Shown: piece by piece, positions 7,783-13,979 of the stretch | Numbering within the stretch: position 1 is the stretch's first letter | Layout: each line of letters opens with the position of its first letter | Assembly (NCBI GenBank): GCA_003517915.1 | Contig: DOZQ01000111.1 | Span: 1 to 13,979 of the forward strand | Length of the DNA stretch: 13,979 nucleotides | Source: Oscillospiraceae bacterium | GTDB taxonomy: Bacteria > Bacillota > Clostridia > Oscillospirales > Acutalibacteraceae | Direction: 5' to 3' | Position numbers and translations under genes: made by a program | The notes under the pieces: model-generated | Seen by the model: only the letters and a program-made list of their open reading frames with translations | What the model was told of the DNA's origin: nothing | Database searches by the model: none

Positions 7783-7799
7783 TTTGACTTTCTCTGACC
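7783..7799 (-). promoter_or_regulatory. Secondary CtsR operator downstream of the promoter
   Basis: The minus strand reads GGTCAGAGAAAGTCAAA: two heptads separated by three bases, one mismatch from the RGTCAAA-N3-RGTCAAA consensus. It lies at about +5 to +21 relative to the predicted transcription start and runs opposite to the upstream box. The sequence is visible; binding is inferred from the match. Confidence 0.65.
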
Positions 7800-7810
7800 T
7801 TCTGTCTATA

Positions 7811-7839
7811 ATTATATAATCTGTGGAGTGATCCGTCAA
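7811..7839 (-). promoter_or_regulatory. Sigma-A promoter of ctsR-mcsA-mcsB-clpC
   Basis: The minus strand shows -35 TTGACG (7834-7839), a 17-base spacer and -10 TATAAT (7811-7816). The -35 is itself an extra CtsR-type half-site (CGTCAAA, 7834-7840, plus strand) directly abutting the main operator. Confidence 0.88.
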
Positions 7840-7840
7840 A

Positions 7841-7857
7841 GGTCAAATAAAGTCAAA
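7841..7857 (+). promoter_or_regulatory. Primary CtsR operator
   Basis: GGTCAAATAAAGTCAAA is a perfect match to the CtsR heptad repeat (RGTCAAA-N3-RGTCAAA). It abuts the -35 hexamer, so bound CtsR would occlude RNA polymerase. With the half-site at 7834-7840 there are three tandem heptads. Confidence 0.93.
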
Positions 7858-7892
7858 TCTGAATTTTGTCGCTGGATTTTTGACTGATATTT

Positions 7893-8054
7893 CTATTTAG
7901 CTTTTGTTTTCTTTGAATTTCTTTTATTTTCGCCGCCGTTTACACGTGTTTGATGCGGAACCGAATGAAAGGTAATGGAAAAAGGATCAAAGAAATGCTC
8001 ATCACCCATCTCCATATCGGATTTTTTTGGTTTTTCAGGCTTTTTCTTATTCAC
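7893..8054 (-). CDS. Possible small basic protein, unrecognised
   Basis: About 53 residues from a GTG at 8054, with a weak AAAGGGTGG ribosome-binding-like sequence six bases upstream. The open frame extends to 8156 without a better start, and an inner ATG pair gives a 40-residue version. The protein is strongly charged: a Lys/Pro-rich start (KKKPEKPKKSD), a short hydrophobic patch (HFFDPFSITFHSV) and a Lys-rich tail ending in KTKAK. There is no signal peptide, membrane segment or known motif. It lies upstream of the ctsR promoter on the same strand with no terminator between. I recognise no family; chance is a real possibility in this AT-rich gap. Confidence 0.3.
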   Translation of the reverse strand: MNKKKPEKPKKSDMEMGDEHFFDPFSITFHSVPHQTRVNGGENKRNSKKTKAK

Positions 8055-8288
8055 GTCAGGCCACCCTTTATCATTTATTAGTATTATTGGTACTATTGTA
8101 CACAGCCGTATGTGAAGTATACGCTCGGGATTTAAAAAATCAGATATCTCAGACATGTTACATGATTCTTAAAAATAATACAAAAATAAATTTATCAGAT
8201 AAAGAAGATAAATCCAAGCCCGTTTTGTAACCAATAGGCTTATCTCACCATAATATGTTGTTGAAGGCATGAAAGGAGGAAACGCTCT

Positions 8289-8408
8289 ATGGGTAATTTG
8301 TTTGGTGGCGGTAATTGCTGCTGGATTATCATCCTGATATTGATCATGAGCTGCTGCTGTGGCGACAACAGTGGCTGTGGAAGCAATCGCGACTGCGGAT
8401 GCTGCTAG
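8289..8408 (+). CDS. Cysteine-rich membrane-anchored micro-protein (high-cysteine type)
   Basis: 39 residues, nine of them Cys (23%): a Gly-rich start (MGNLFGGGNCCW), a hydrophobic run (IIILILIM, 13-20), then CCCG and a Gly/Asn/Cys tail ending CGCC. It has an excellent ribosome binding site (AAAGGAGG, about 8273-8280) eight bases before the ATG, and a strong terminator at 8501-8543. Clostridia commonly carry such peptides, often under the odd label chorion class high-cysteine protein; their function is unknown to me. The layout (short hydrophobic helix, cysteine clusters either side) suggests a membrane or coat-associated, metal- or disulfide-binding peptide. No clear -35 is visible; CATAAT at 8249-8254 could be a -10. 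Reality of the gene is likely; the role is open. Confidence 0.72.
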   Translation: MGNLFGGGNCCWIIILILIMSCCCGDNSGCGSNRDCGCC

Positions 8409-8500
8409 TTTCTTCTGGCAATAAAGTATGTCAGGTGCGGTGTGCATATCCATTACATTTAATTCCGCACAACCCCGGGGCTATTACATAAAAATAGTCC

Positions 8501-8543
8501 AAAAGAGCCGAAGGCGCCAACATGGCATCTACGGCTCTTTTTT
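8501..8543. terminator. Bidirectional terminator between the Cys-rich gene and clpX
   Basis: AAAAGAGCCG (8501-8510) and CGGCTCTTTT (8532-8541) form a perfect 10-bp stem with T-rich sequence on either side. On the plus strand it continues as TTTTTT and ends the Cys-rich transcript. On the minus strand it ends clpP-clpX, 14 bases past the clpX stop. Confidence 0.88.
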
Positions 8544-8557
8544 ACTTTACGGCTCTT

Positions 8558-9862
8558 TTACGCTGTTGCTATTTTATTGACCGATTTTACCGGGATTTTG
8601 TGCTTAACCGGCTTTTTATTGGGGTTCTTCTCAATCAGCGGCGGTTCTTTATCCACAACGCAGGCCTGCGTTACGGTAACTTTTTCCACCGTATGGTCAC
8701 TGGGAACCTCAAACATCGGCTGAGTCAAATACTGCTCAATTATCGAGCGAAGCCCGCGCGCGCCGGTTTTTTGATCAATCGCCTGCTTGGCTATGGCTTC
8801 AAGCGCCGCAGGTTCAAACTCCAGCGAAACTCCGTCCATGTCAAACAGGGCCTGATACTGCTTTATCACCGCGTTTTTTGGTTCTACCATAATACGCACC
8901 ATCGACTCGGCGTCCAGCCCCCTGAGCGCGGTGATAACCGGCAGACGCCCCGCAAGCTCGGGTATAAGCCCGTATTTGATAAGATCCTGATGGTTTACAT
9001 TCTGCACCAACAGCTCCGAAATATCCTCGGGACGGCTCTTGAGAGTCGCGTCAAATCCGACTCCATGGTTGCCGAGACGCCGTTCTATGATCTTTTCCAT
9101 TCCGTCAAACGCGCCCGCGCAGATAAACAGAATATTTGAGGTGTCTATTTGGATAAACTCCTGCTGGGGATGCTTGCGCCCGCCCTGCGGCGGTACGTTG
9201 GAAACAGTCCCCTCAAGAATTTTAAGCAGCGCCTGCTGAACACCCTCGCCGCTCACATCCCTTGTAATTGAGGGATTCTCGCTCTTGCGGGCGATTTTAT
9301 CAATCTCGTCGACATATATAATGCCGGACTCGGCGCGCGACACGTCATAATCGGCCGCCTGAATGAGCCTGAGCAGAATATTCTCCACATCCTCGCCCAC
9401 ATAACCCGCCTCGGTTAAAGTGGTGGCGTCGGTTATCGCGAACGGAACATCCAGAATCCCCGCTAAAGTCTGCGCAAGCAGCGTCTTGCCTACGCCGGTC
9501 GGCCCAAGCAGCAAAATATTGCTCTTGCTCAGCTGCACGCTGCTTTTGGGCTCCATGAAAATACGTTTATAATGATTGTAAACCGCGACCGACAGGGCTA
9601 TTTTAGCCTCGTCCTGCCCGATTACATATTCGTCGAGATAGTTTTTAAGCTCCTGCGGCTTTGGCAGATTTTTGTTTGTGTCCTGTTTATCCCCGCGCCG
9701 ACGCGACAAAGCACGGTTATCCTCAATAATGCTTTGACAGATTTCTACGCACTCATTGCAGATAAACACGCCCGGCCCCGCGACAAGCCGCCGAACCTCA
9801 TCCTGTGTTTTGCCGCAGAACGAACAGCTTACCATTCTGTCCTTCCTATCATCGTTAGCCAC
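8558..9862 (-). CDS. clpX: ClpX, AAA+ unfoldase of the ClpXP protease
   Basis: 434 residues. N-terminal zinc-binding domain with C13/C16 and C35/C38, pore-loop GYVGE (153-157), Walker A GPTGVGKT (120-127), Walker B IIYVDE (181-186), RKH pore loop (229-231) and a ClpP-docking VGF (268-270; IGF in E. coli). The C-terminal GARGLR carries the sensor-2 arginine. ClpX hexamers unfold tagged substrates such as SsrA-tagged chains and feed them to ClpP. The frame begins with GTG at 9862, with AGGGTG overlapping the clpP stop. An ATG at 9835 with AGGAAGG before it is a credible alternative and would shorten the protein by nine residues without touching the zinc domain. It follows clpP by nine bases; lon, often next in clostridia, is absent and a terminator follows. 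Confidence 0.97.
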   Translation of the reverse strand: MANDDRKDRMVSCSFCGKTQDEVRRLVAGPGVFICNECVEICQSIIEDNRALSRRRGDKQDTNKNLPKPQELKNYLDEYVIGQDEAKIALSVAVYNHYKRIFMEPKSSVQLSKSNILLLGPTGVGKTLLAQTLAGILDVPFAITDATTLTEAGYVGEDVENILLRLIQAADYDVSRAESGIIYVDEIDKIARKSENPSITRDVSGEGVQQALLKILEGTVSNVPPQGGRKHPQQEFIQIDTSNILFICAGAFDGMEKIIERRLGNHGVGFDATLKSRPEDISELLVQNVNHQDLIKYGLIPELAGRLPVITALRGLDAESMVRIMVEPKNAVIKQYQALFDMDGVSLEFEPAALEAIAKQAIDQKTGARGLRSIIEQYLTQPMFEVPSDHTVEKVTVTQACVVDKEPPLIEKNPNKKPVKHKIPVKSVNKIATA

Positions 9863-9871
9863 AATATCACC

Positions 9872-10456
9872 CTATCGCTTCATAATCACTTTATCTATCA
9901 AGCCGTATTCCACAGCCTCCTGCGCGGTCATGAAGTTGTCCCTGTCGGTATCCCTCTCGATAACCTCAATCGGCTGCCCAGTGTTTTCGGCATAAATACG
10001 GTTCAGGTTTTTGCGGGTTTTCGCCATATGATCCGCGTGTATAAGAATATCGCTTGCCTGACCCTCCATATGCCCCAACGGCTGATGTATAAGTATCTCG
10101 GCGTTCGGCAGCGCAGAGCGTTTACCCTTGGCTCCGGCCGACAGCAAAAATGATCCCATGCTCGCCGCAAGTCCCATGCATATGGTGCATACGTCACATT
10201 TTATAAACTGCATAGTGTCGTAAATCGCCAGCCCCGCCGTAACAGAGCCGCCCGGGCTGTTGATATAAAGACTGATATCCTTGTTTGTGTCCTGACTTTC
10301 CAGATGCAAAAGCTGCGCGATAATCAAAGACGCGGAGACATCGTTCACCTGGTCGGACAGGATGATGATACGGTCGTTCAGCAGCCTTGAGAAAATATCG
10401 TAAGAACGCTCTCCCCGGCTGGTCTGCTCGATGACATATGGTACTAAATTGCTCAT
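9872..10456 (-). CDS. clpP: ClpP, serine protease subunit shared by ClpX and ClpC
   Basis: 194 residues, normal length. The catalytic triad is visible: S99 in GLAASMGS, H124 in ILIHQPLG and D173 in RDTDRDNFM. The oxyanion-hole region is [11 protein letters not shown] (65-75). It forms the tetradecameric proteolytic chamber used by ClpX next to it and by ClpC encoded about 3 kb away. ATG 10456 has AGAGG a few bases upstream and the family start [13 protein letters not shown] separate promoter is likely at 10506-10535. No CtsR box was found upstream, although clpP is CtsR-controlled in many Firmicutes. Confidence 0.98.
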   Translation of the reverse strand: MSNLVPYVIEQTSRGERSYDIFSRLLNDRIIILSDQVNDVSASLIIAQLLHLESQDTNKDISLYINSPGGSVTAGLAIYDTMQFIKCDVCTICMGLAASMGSFLLSAGAKGKRSALPNAEILIHQPLGHMEGQASDILIHADHMAKTRKNLNRIYAENTGQPIEVIERDTDRDNFMTAQEAVEYGLIDKVIMKR

Positions 10457-10505
10457 AACTGCCTCTCTTTCCAGTGCTTTAAAGCTATATGCCGCACTTT
10501 AATAA

Positions 10506-10535
10506 ATTATACTCATCTATACCCGCCGCCGTTAA
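10506..10535 (-). promoter_or_regulatory. Probable sigma-A promoter of clpP-clpX
   Basis: The minus strand has TATAAT (10506-10511) with TTAACG (10530-10535, four of six) at an 18-base spacing, about 50 bases before the clpP start. The -10 is perfect, the -35 weak. There is no CtsR heptad or CIRCE element in the gap, and no clear terminator after tig, so read-through from tig is also possible. Confidence 0.55.
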
Positions 10536-10590
10536 AAAGCATTCTTTTTTTGAAGTAAAACGAGTATAGTATTTGCACTAATGCGCGATT

Positions 10591-11934
10591 TTAATCATCC
10601 GGATTGATATTTGTGTCAGCGGACTGCCCCTCAGGCTGCTCCGCCTCGACCACCTCGGTGATCACCGCGTTTTCTTTTACAAAATCAAGCGCCTTTTGTG
10701 TGCTAAGGTCAAGCACCACATCTTTGCGCGGCACAGCTATACGGATTTTTTCCACCTCAACCTTGTAGCTGTCCGCCAGACGTTTTTCCTCAGTCTCAAT
10801 TTCCTCGTCGGTCGGACTCAGCCCTTCAAGCTCGGCAATTTTTTCCAAAGCCAGCCGGATTTTGACCTGACGCTCAGCCTGCGGTCTGAACTGATCCTTA
10901 ATTGCTTCCTCTTCACCGCCCATATATTTTATATAGGTTTCTAGGTTCATTCCCTGCGAGCGCAGACGTAAATCAAAATCACGCAGGTTTTCTTTCAGGC
11001 GCTGTTCAAACATCGCCTCGGGTATCTCGGCCTCCACAAGCTCCGAAAGCTGGTCGAGAAGCGCGGTTTCAACCCCGCCGTCCGCTTTTTCGGTTCTGCT
11101 TTCAAGGATTTTGGCCTTTTGGTCGGCGCGAAGCTCATCCAGCGTATCAAATTCGCTTACATCCTTCACGAATTCGTCGTCGGCTTCCGGCATTTCTTTT
11201 TCCTTTATTTCATGCAGCGTCACCTTGAACACCGCTTCTTTGCCTTTAAGCTCTTCGGCGTGATACTCCTCAGGGAAACTTACATTTACCTCAAATTCAT
11301 CGCCGGAGCTGTGTCCCTCGACCTGTTTTTCAAAGCCGGGGATAAACTGGTTCGAGCCCAGCGTCAGGGAGTAAGACTCCCCTTTGCCACCCTCAAACGC
11401 CTCGCCGTCTATAAATCCCTCAAAATCAATAACCGCGATATCGCCGTCTTTTGCGGCGCGGTCTTCCACCGTCACCGTGCGGGAATTGCGCTCCCTCAAG
11501 CGGTTTATTTCATCGTCTACATCCGCCTCGGTCACTTCCAGCCGGGGACGCTCTGCCTTGAGTCCCTTGTAATCCTTAATCGAAACCTCGGGCTTTACGG
11601 TAATTTGCACCTTTATCTCCGCCCCGTCCTTGCCGGCCGAAACCACGTCGACGTCCACGCTGTCCTCGATCATTTCGAGTCCCGCCTCGTCGACGGCACT
11701 TTGAAGCGCGTCAGGATACAAACTCTCGAGCGCATCGTCATAAAAGATTTTTTCACCGTATAATTTTTCTACGATGCTTTGGGGTGCTTTTCCCTTGCGA
11801 AAACCGGGTACATTCATTTTTTTCACGTTTTTGCGATATGCCTGCTGGCAGGCTTTCAAAAACGTATCCGCGTCAATGATAATTTCAAGCTCATACCGAT
11901 TGACGTCTACCTTGTTTGCAGATTTAAGGCTCAT
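10591..11934 (-). CDS. tig: Trigger factor, ribosome-associated chaperone and prolyl isomerase
   Basis: 447 residues, usual length. The ribosome-docking signature GFRKGKAP (44-51) is intact in the N-terminal domain. An FKBP-type prolyl isomerase domain spans about 160-245 (KDGDIAVIDFEGFIDG onward), followed by the helical chaperone domain and an acidic C-terminal tail. It binds near the ribosome exit tunnel and shields nascent chains. ATG 11934 is preceded by GGGAGG with eight bases spacing. It lies upstream of clpP-clpX in the same direction, a conserved Firmicute linkage joining early folding to degradation. Confidence 0.97.
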   Translation of the reverse strand: MSLKSANKVDVNRYELEIIIDADTFLKACQQAYRKNVKKMNVPGFRKGKAPQSIVEKLYGEKIFYDDALESLYPDALQSAVDEAGLEMIEDSVDVDVVSAGKDGAEIKVQITVKPEVSIKDYKGLKAERPRLEVTEADVDDEINRLRERNSRTVTVEDRAAKDGDIAVIDFEGFIDGEAFEGGKGESYSLTLGSNQFIPGFEKQVEGHSSGDEFEVNVSFPEEYHAEELKGKEAVFKVTLHEIKEKEMPEADDEFVKDVSEFDTLDELRADQKAKILESRTEKADGGVETALLDQLSELVEAEIPEAMFEQRLKENLRDFDLRLRSQGMNLETYIKYMGGEEEAIKDQFRPQAERQVKIRLALEKIAELEGLSPTDEEIETEEKRLADSYKVEVEKIRIAVPRKDVVLDLSTQKALDFVKENAVITEVVEAEQPEGQSADTNINPDD

Positions 11935-12008
11935 ATGGCCAACCTCCCGTGATCAATAATCCGGCTCTTCACCGGCAAAATCAATTTTTTGATTATCCTA
12001 TTAATGAT

Positions 12009-12037
12009 ATCATAATCGCACTGAAAACTCCAGTAAA
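12009..12037 (-). promoter_or_regulatory. Probable sigma-A promoter of tig
   Basis: The minus strand has TTTACT (12032-12037, four of six), a 17-base spacer and TATGAT (12009-12014, five of six), giving a leader of about 70 bases before the tig ATG. It lies between the sortase remnant and tig. Confidence 0.5.
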
Positions 12038-12047
12038 ATTTTATGAA

Positions 12048-12248
12048 TCATTCGACATATTCCTCTTTCGGCCCCAAAGGAGTTTCGTTTTTTTCGGTCT
12101 TTTCCACATCGACCGAATAATCCTCACGCGGGCGGCGCTTACGCGCCATAATTATATAACAGCCGTCCTCCACCGCATAGGTGCAGGACGAAAGGGTTAT
12201 TATGCGGTCACCGGGCTTTACATACACATTCAAAGGCAGGGACAACAA
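12048..12248 (-). pseudogene. Sortase remnant, C-terminal fragment
   Basis: The frame starts from a non-ATG codon with no ribosome binding site and an in-frame TAG lies just upstream (12270-12272). Its first half, LPLNVYVKPGDRIITLSSC then TYAVEDGCYIIMARK, matches the last strands of class B-like sortases: TLxTC with the nucleophilic Cys (C22), followed about eight to ten residues later by the strand that normally carries the catalytic Arg (DARFVV). Here that position is Cys (C30, codon TGT), one transition from Arg CGT. The roughly 200 upstream residues, including the catalytic His, are missing; homology begins right at the U-tract of the terminator at 12244-12280. I read this as the decayed stump of a surface-protein-anchoring enzyme. 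The family assignment is from motif recognition only. Confidence 0.6.
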
Positions 12249-12280
12249 AAAGAGAAGCTGCCCTTTTGGCTACTTCTCTT
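12244..12280 (-). terminator. Intrinsic terminator of the efp operon
   Basis: On the minus strand AAGAGAAG (12280-12273) pairs with CTTCTCTT (12257-12250), extended past a two-base mismatch by GCC/GGC around an AAAA-containing loop, then TTTTGTTG. It follows the zinc-ribbon gene stop by about 67 bases and its tail touches the sortase remnant. Confidence 0.8.
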
Positions 12281-12346
12281 CTTGATAATTCCGCAAAAAA
12301 CAGCGGCGCAACAAACACCGTGCAAGCCTGATTATCTCGGCGGAGC

Positions 12347-12781
12347 TTATTCCTCAGGTTTTTCCTCGGGCTGTTCAGCGCTTATACTCTCATCGTCTGA
12401 AAAATCAAACTCCAGCTCGGTGCCGCAGTTGGGGCAGTCAATGCTGCCGTCTTCAATCATTTCCTCATCCAAATAAATGGTATCGCCGCAGGATGGGCAT
12501 TCCACCTCATAAAAATCCTCGTCATCGGCGGATGAGAAATGATAGTCGTCGTCATCCTCGCCGTCATAGACCTCTTCTTCAAGATTTGCGAGGTCTTCGT
12601 CCACCGCATCGATCTGGTCGCTCAGCTCTTCTAGGGAATCATTCACCTCGCCGACCGCGAATGCGACTTCATCCAGCACATCGACAATCGACCTTAAGAT
12701 TTTATCCTGCTTGTTGTTTTCGTCCAGACCAAGCCCATCGCAAAGACCTCTCAAATAAGATACCTTTTCAGCAATATTCAT
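12347..12781 (-). CDS. CD1247 N-terminal domain protein with zinc ribbon
   Basis: 144 residues. An N-terminal helical domain (MNIAEKVSYLRGLCDGLGLD, 1-70, coiled-coil-like with LEELSDQIDAVDEDL) is followed by an acidic linker (about 71-90). Then comes a zinc ribbon with C95/C98 (CPSCGD) and C116/C119 (CPNCGTELEFDF), and an acidic tail. This is the clostridial family named after Clostridioides difficile CD1247, commonly found next to efp; its biochemical role is not known to me. ATG 12781 has GGAGA a few bases upstream. It lies 71 bases downstream of efp with no terminator between, so it is probably co-transcribed, hinting at a translation-linked job (inference). Confidence 0.85.
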   Translation of the reverse strand: MNIAEKVSYLRGLCDGLGLDENNKQDKILRSIVDVLDEVAFAVGEVNDSLEELSDQIDAVDEDLANLEEEVYDGEDDDDYHFSSADDEDFYEVECPSCGDTIYLDEEMIEDGSIDCPNCGTELEFDFSDDESISAEQPEEKPEE

Positions 12782-12852
12782 ACTTCGTCTCCATTCCGCC
12801 GGCCATTCGCCGCGCTGATAATCTATATATTTTTAATGGTTTACCGTATGGA

Positions 12853-13410
12853 TTACGCCCGTTCCATATATTCGCCCGTGCGGGTGTCAACACGGATTCT
12901 TTCGCCTTCGTTTATAAACAGCGGCACGCGTACCTCCGCGCCGGTTTCAAGCTCGGCCGGCTTGGTCACGTTGGTGGCCGTGTCACCGCGTACGCCCGGC
13001 TCAGTTTTGGTAACGGTGAGTTCGACAAAATTGGGCGGCTCAACTCCGAACACCTTGCCCTTGTAGGAAAGTACCCTGCACATCATGTTTTCCTTTACAA
13101 ATTTAAAATTGTCGGTCAGTTCAGAGCGGTTGATGGGAATCAGCTCGTAGGTCTCCTGATCCATGAAATAATAAAGATCTCCGTCGCTGTAAGAGTATTC
13201 CATTTCCTTGCGCTCAATAAACGCCGACGGATATTTATCGGTCGGATTGAAGGTTTTTTCAATTACCGACCCCTGAATTACATTTCTAAGCCTTGTGCGA
13301 ACAAACGCGGCACCCTTTCCCGGCTTCACGTGCTGAAACTCAATAATCTGAAACACGTTTCCGTCCATTTCAAAGGTTACGCCGTTGCGAAAATCTCCTG
13401 CTGATATCAT
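12853..13410 (-). CDS. efp: Translation elongation factor P
   Basis: 185 residues, exactly the family size, with KOW-like domain 1 and two OB domains. The loop KPGKGAAF carries K32, the position that is modified (5-aminopentanol) in Bacillus subtilis EF-P. EF-P binds between the P and E sites and rescues ribosomes stalled at polyproline stretches. ATG 13410 is chosen over an upstream frame extension (to 13455) because GGGAGG lies eight bases before it and family members begin MISAGDF. A promoter is likely at 13500-13528, leaving a leader of about 80 bases. Confidence 0.98.
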   Translation of the reverse strand: MISAGDFRNGVTFEMDGNVFQIIEFQHVKPGKGAAFVRTRLRNVIQGSVIEKTFNPTDKYPSAFIERKEMEYSYSDGDLYYFMDQETYELIPINRSELTDNFKFVKENMMCRVLSYKGKVFGVEPPNFVELTVTKTEPGVRGDTATNVTKPAELETGAEVRVPLFINEGERIRVDTRTGEYMERA

Positions 13411-13499
13411 GCAAATTTCCTCCCGTTGTTTGTGTCTGAAAACAAAATGCTTCACCTTTCGTAAAACACTAAATAAGAATCCGCGATAATCTACATTTT

Positions 13500-13528
13500 A
13501 GTTTAAAGCATGAATGCCTATTTTTCAA
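13500..13528 (-). promoter_or_regulatory. Probable sigma-A promoter of efp
   Basis: The minus strand has TTGAAA (13523-13528), a 17-base spacer and TAAACT (13500-13505). It is divergent from the plus-strand promoter at 13547-13575; the two -35 hexamers are 18 bases apart. Confidence 0.6.
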
Positions 13529-13546
13529 GCATTATTTCTTTTACTC

Positions 13547-13575
13547 TTGACATTTTGAATTTTGCGCCATATAAT
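13547..13575 (+). promoter_or_regulatory. Consensus sigma-A promoter for the right-edge gene
   Basis: TTGACA (13547-13552), a 17-base spacer and TATAAT (13570-13575) are all perfect. The start would be near 13582, about 50 bases before the ATG at 13634. The -10 is covered by the inverted repeat at 13570-13606. Confidence 0.88.
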
Positions 13576-13606
13576 ATTACTAGTTTAGTAAATTAGTAAT
13601 ATTATA
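13570..13606. promoter_or_regulatory. 13-bp perfect inverted repeat overlapping the -10, probable operator
   Basis: Arms 13570-13582 (TATAATATTACTA) and 13594-13606 (TAGTAATATTATA) are exact reverse complements around an 11-base spacer. The TAGTAA half-site recurs: TTACTA at 13577-13582, TAGTAA at 13586-13591 and again at 13594-13599. The position, from the -10 to about +25, is that of a repressor operator. The AT-rich stem with no following T-tract argues against a terminator. The regulator is unknown. Confidence 0.7.
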
Positions 13607-13633
13607 AATTCGTATTGAAAGGATATCACAATT

Positions 13634-13979
13634 ATGGAATTAAAAATTCCCACCGAACTCAAACACAAGCCGGTAATAGTCGCGGAAAATTATGAAAACA
13701 TCGACGGATGCTCCGCCCACAATTCGGACGCCAAGGGCCTGTCACTCGGGCTTGCCCAGTGGAACGACCGCGGAAAGGTGGAGGTTTCGGCAAAGGTATG
13801 GCGCCACACCGGCAGCAAATGGTCCCGCCAGTCTGAGGAGCTGCCTCTTCACCGTGTCATTGACCTTGCTATTATGATATGCAAGGCAAAGGAATATTTC
13901 AGCTCCGCCTATCGTATTCCAGGTTTTTATGACGCCGAAAATCCCGTTATCGACCGCGTAGGCCTGCAGGGCGACGCCA
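13634..13979 (+). CDS. Conserved protein, possibly DUF6530 family (5' part, runs off the window)
   Basis: 115 residues are visible and no stop is reached. The protein begins MELKIPTELKHKPVIVAENY and contains DAKGLSLGLAQWNDRGK (33-49), KVWRHTGSKWSRQSEELPLHR (54-74) and a helix with MICKAKEYF. I recall this conserved pattern as a Firmicute protein of unknown function (DUF6530), but could not verify it. No signal peptide or membrane segment is seen, so it is probably cytosolic. GAAAGGA (13617-13623) lies ten bases before the ATG. The consensus promoter overlapped by a long palindrome suggests tight repression and high induced expression, unlike the constitutive-looking genes around it. Confidence 0.75.
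   Translation, partial: MELKIPTELKHKPVIVAENYENIDGCSAHNSDAKGLSLGLAQWNDRGKVEVSAKVWRHTGSKWSRQSEELPLHRVIDLAIMICKAKEYFSSAYRIPGFYDAENPVIDRVGLQGDA

Noticed and set aside
7766..7846. Extended N-terminus of CtsR (27 extra residues)
   Set aside because: The extension would be encoded across the promoter -10 and -35 and does not fit the family start.
8230..8288. Sporulation sigma (E or K) promoter for the Cys-rich gene
   Set aside because: CATAATAT at 8249-8256 only partly fits either -10 consensus and no matching -35 was found.
8522..9139. Plus-strand open frame of about 205 codons opposite clpX
   Set aside because: Shadow of the strongly conserved clpX, beginning inside the bidirectional terminator.
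11119..11763. Plus-strand open frame of about 214 codons opposite tig
   Set aside because: Shadow of trigger factor; no translation signals or domain.
12493..13404. Long plus-strand open frame (about 300 codons) opposite efp and the zinc-ribbon gene
   Set aside because: It is the antisense shadow of two clearly conserved minus-strand genes. It has Arg/His/Pro-rich composition and no ribosome binding site or recognisable domain.
13411..13455. Extended N-terminus of EF-P (15 extra residues)
   Set aside because: The internal ATG has a better placed GGGAGG and the family begins at MISAGDF.

Overview
The window is the junction between an integrated mobile element and a conserved protein-quality-control region of a low-to-moderate GC Gram-positive chromosome. 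The organism is most likely a Clostridia member, perhaps Oscillospirales-like. Supporting signs are the CtsR/McsA/McsB/ClpC operon with a textbook CtsR operator, strong AGGAGG-type ribosome binding sites, an EF-P with the Bacillus-type K32 loop, a CD1247-type zinc-ribbon protein, a clostridial cysteine-rich micro-protein, and a Tn916/Tn1549-like element end. Species cannot be read from the sequence.

Left part (1 to about 2993, plus strand): the integrase-proximal end of an integrative and conjugative element (ICE). The order matches the right end of Tn916: an orf7-like protein with sigma region 4, an overlapping orf8-like protein resembling sigma region 2, a 485-base structured non-coding stretch, an excisionase and a tyrosine recombinase. 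The integrase points at the 3' end of a tRNA-Thr(GGT) gene on the minus strand (2994-3069), the probable attachment site. Upstream of that tRNA, under a perfect-consensus promoter, lies a second tRNA-Thr that has lost its T arm and 3' acceptor strand.

Middle (3213-7857, minus strand): the class III stress operon ctsR-mcsA-mcsB-clpC. It covers the repressor, the adaptor/kinase activator, the protein arginine kinase and the AAA+ unfoldase. A sigma-A promoter is bracketed by two CtsR operators and the operon closes with a strong terminator. A doubtful small ORF and a 39-residue cysteine-rich peptide gene (plus strand) fill 7893-8408.

Right-middle (8501-12037, minus strand): clpP-clpX, separated by 9 bases, preceded by tig (trigger factor). 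A bidirectional terminator lies between clpX and the cysteine-rich gene. Together with clpC, the region encodes nascent-chain folding (Tig), arginine-phosphate tagging (McsB), unfoldases (ClpC, ClpX) and the shared protease ClpP. No CtsR box was found upstream of clpP or tig.

Right end (12048-13979): a decayed sortase C-terminal fragment abuts the terminator of an efp-CD1247-type operon. Beyond efp is a divergent promoter region. The plus-strand promoter has perfect hexamers and is overlaid by a 13-bp perfect inverted repeat; it drives a partial gene that I recall as DUF6530-like.

No clearly new multi-gene system is visible. The most interesting signals are the integrase with Gln at both conserved catalytic His positions, the split-sigma pair, the truncated tRNA in an active-looking operon, the sortase scar, and the strong unknown operator at the right edge.
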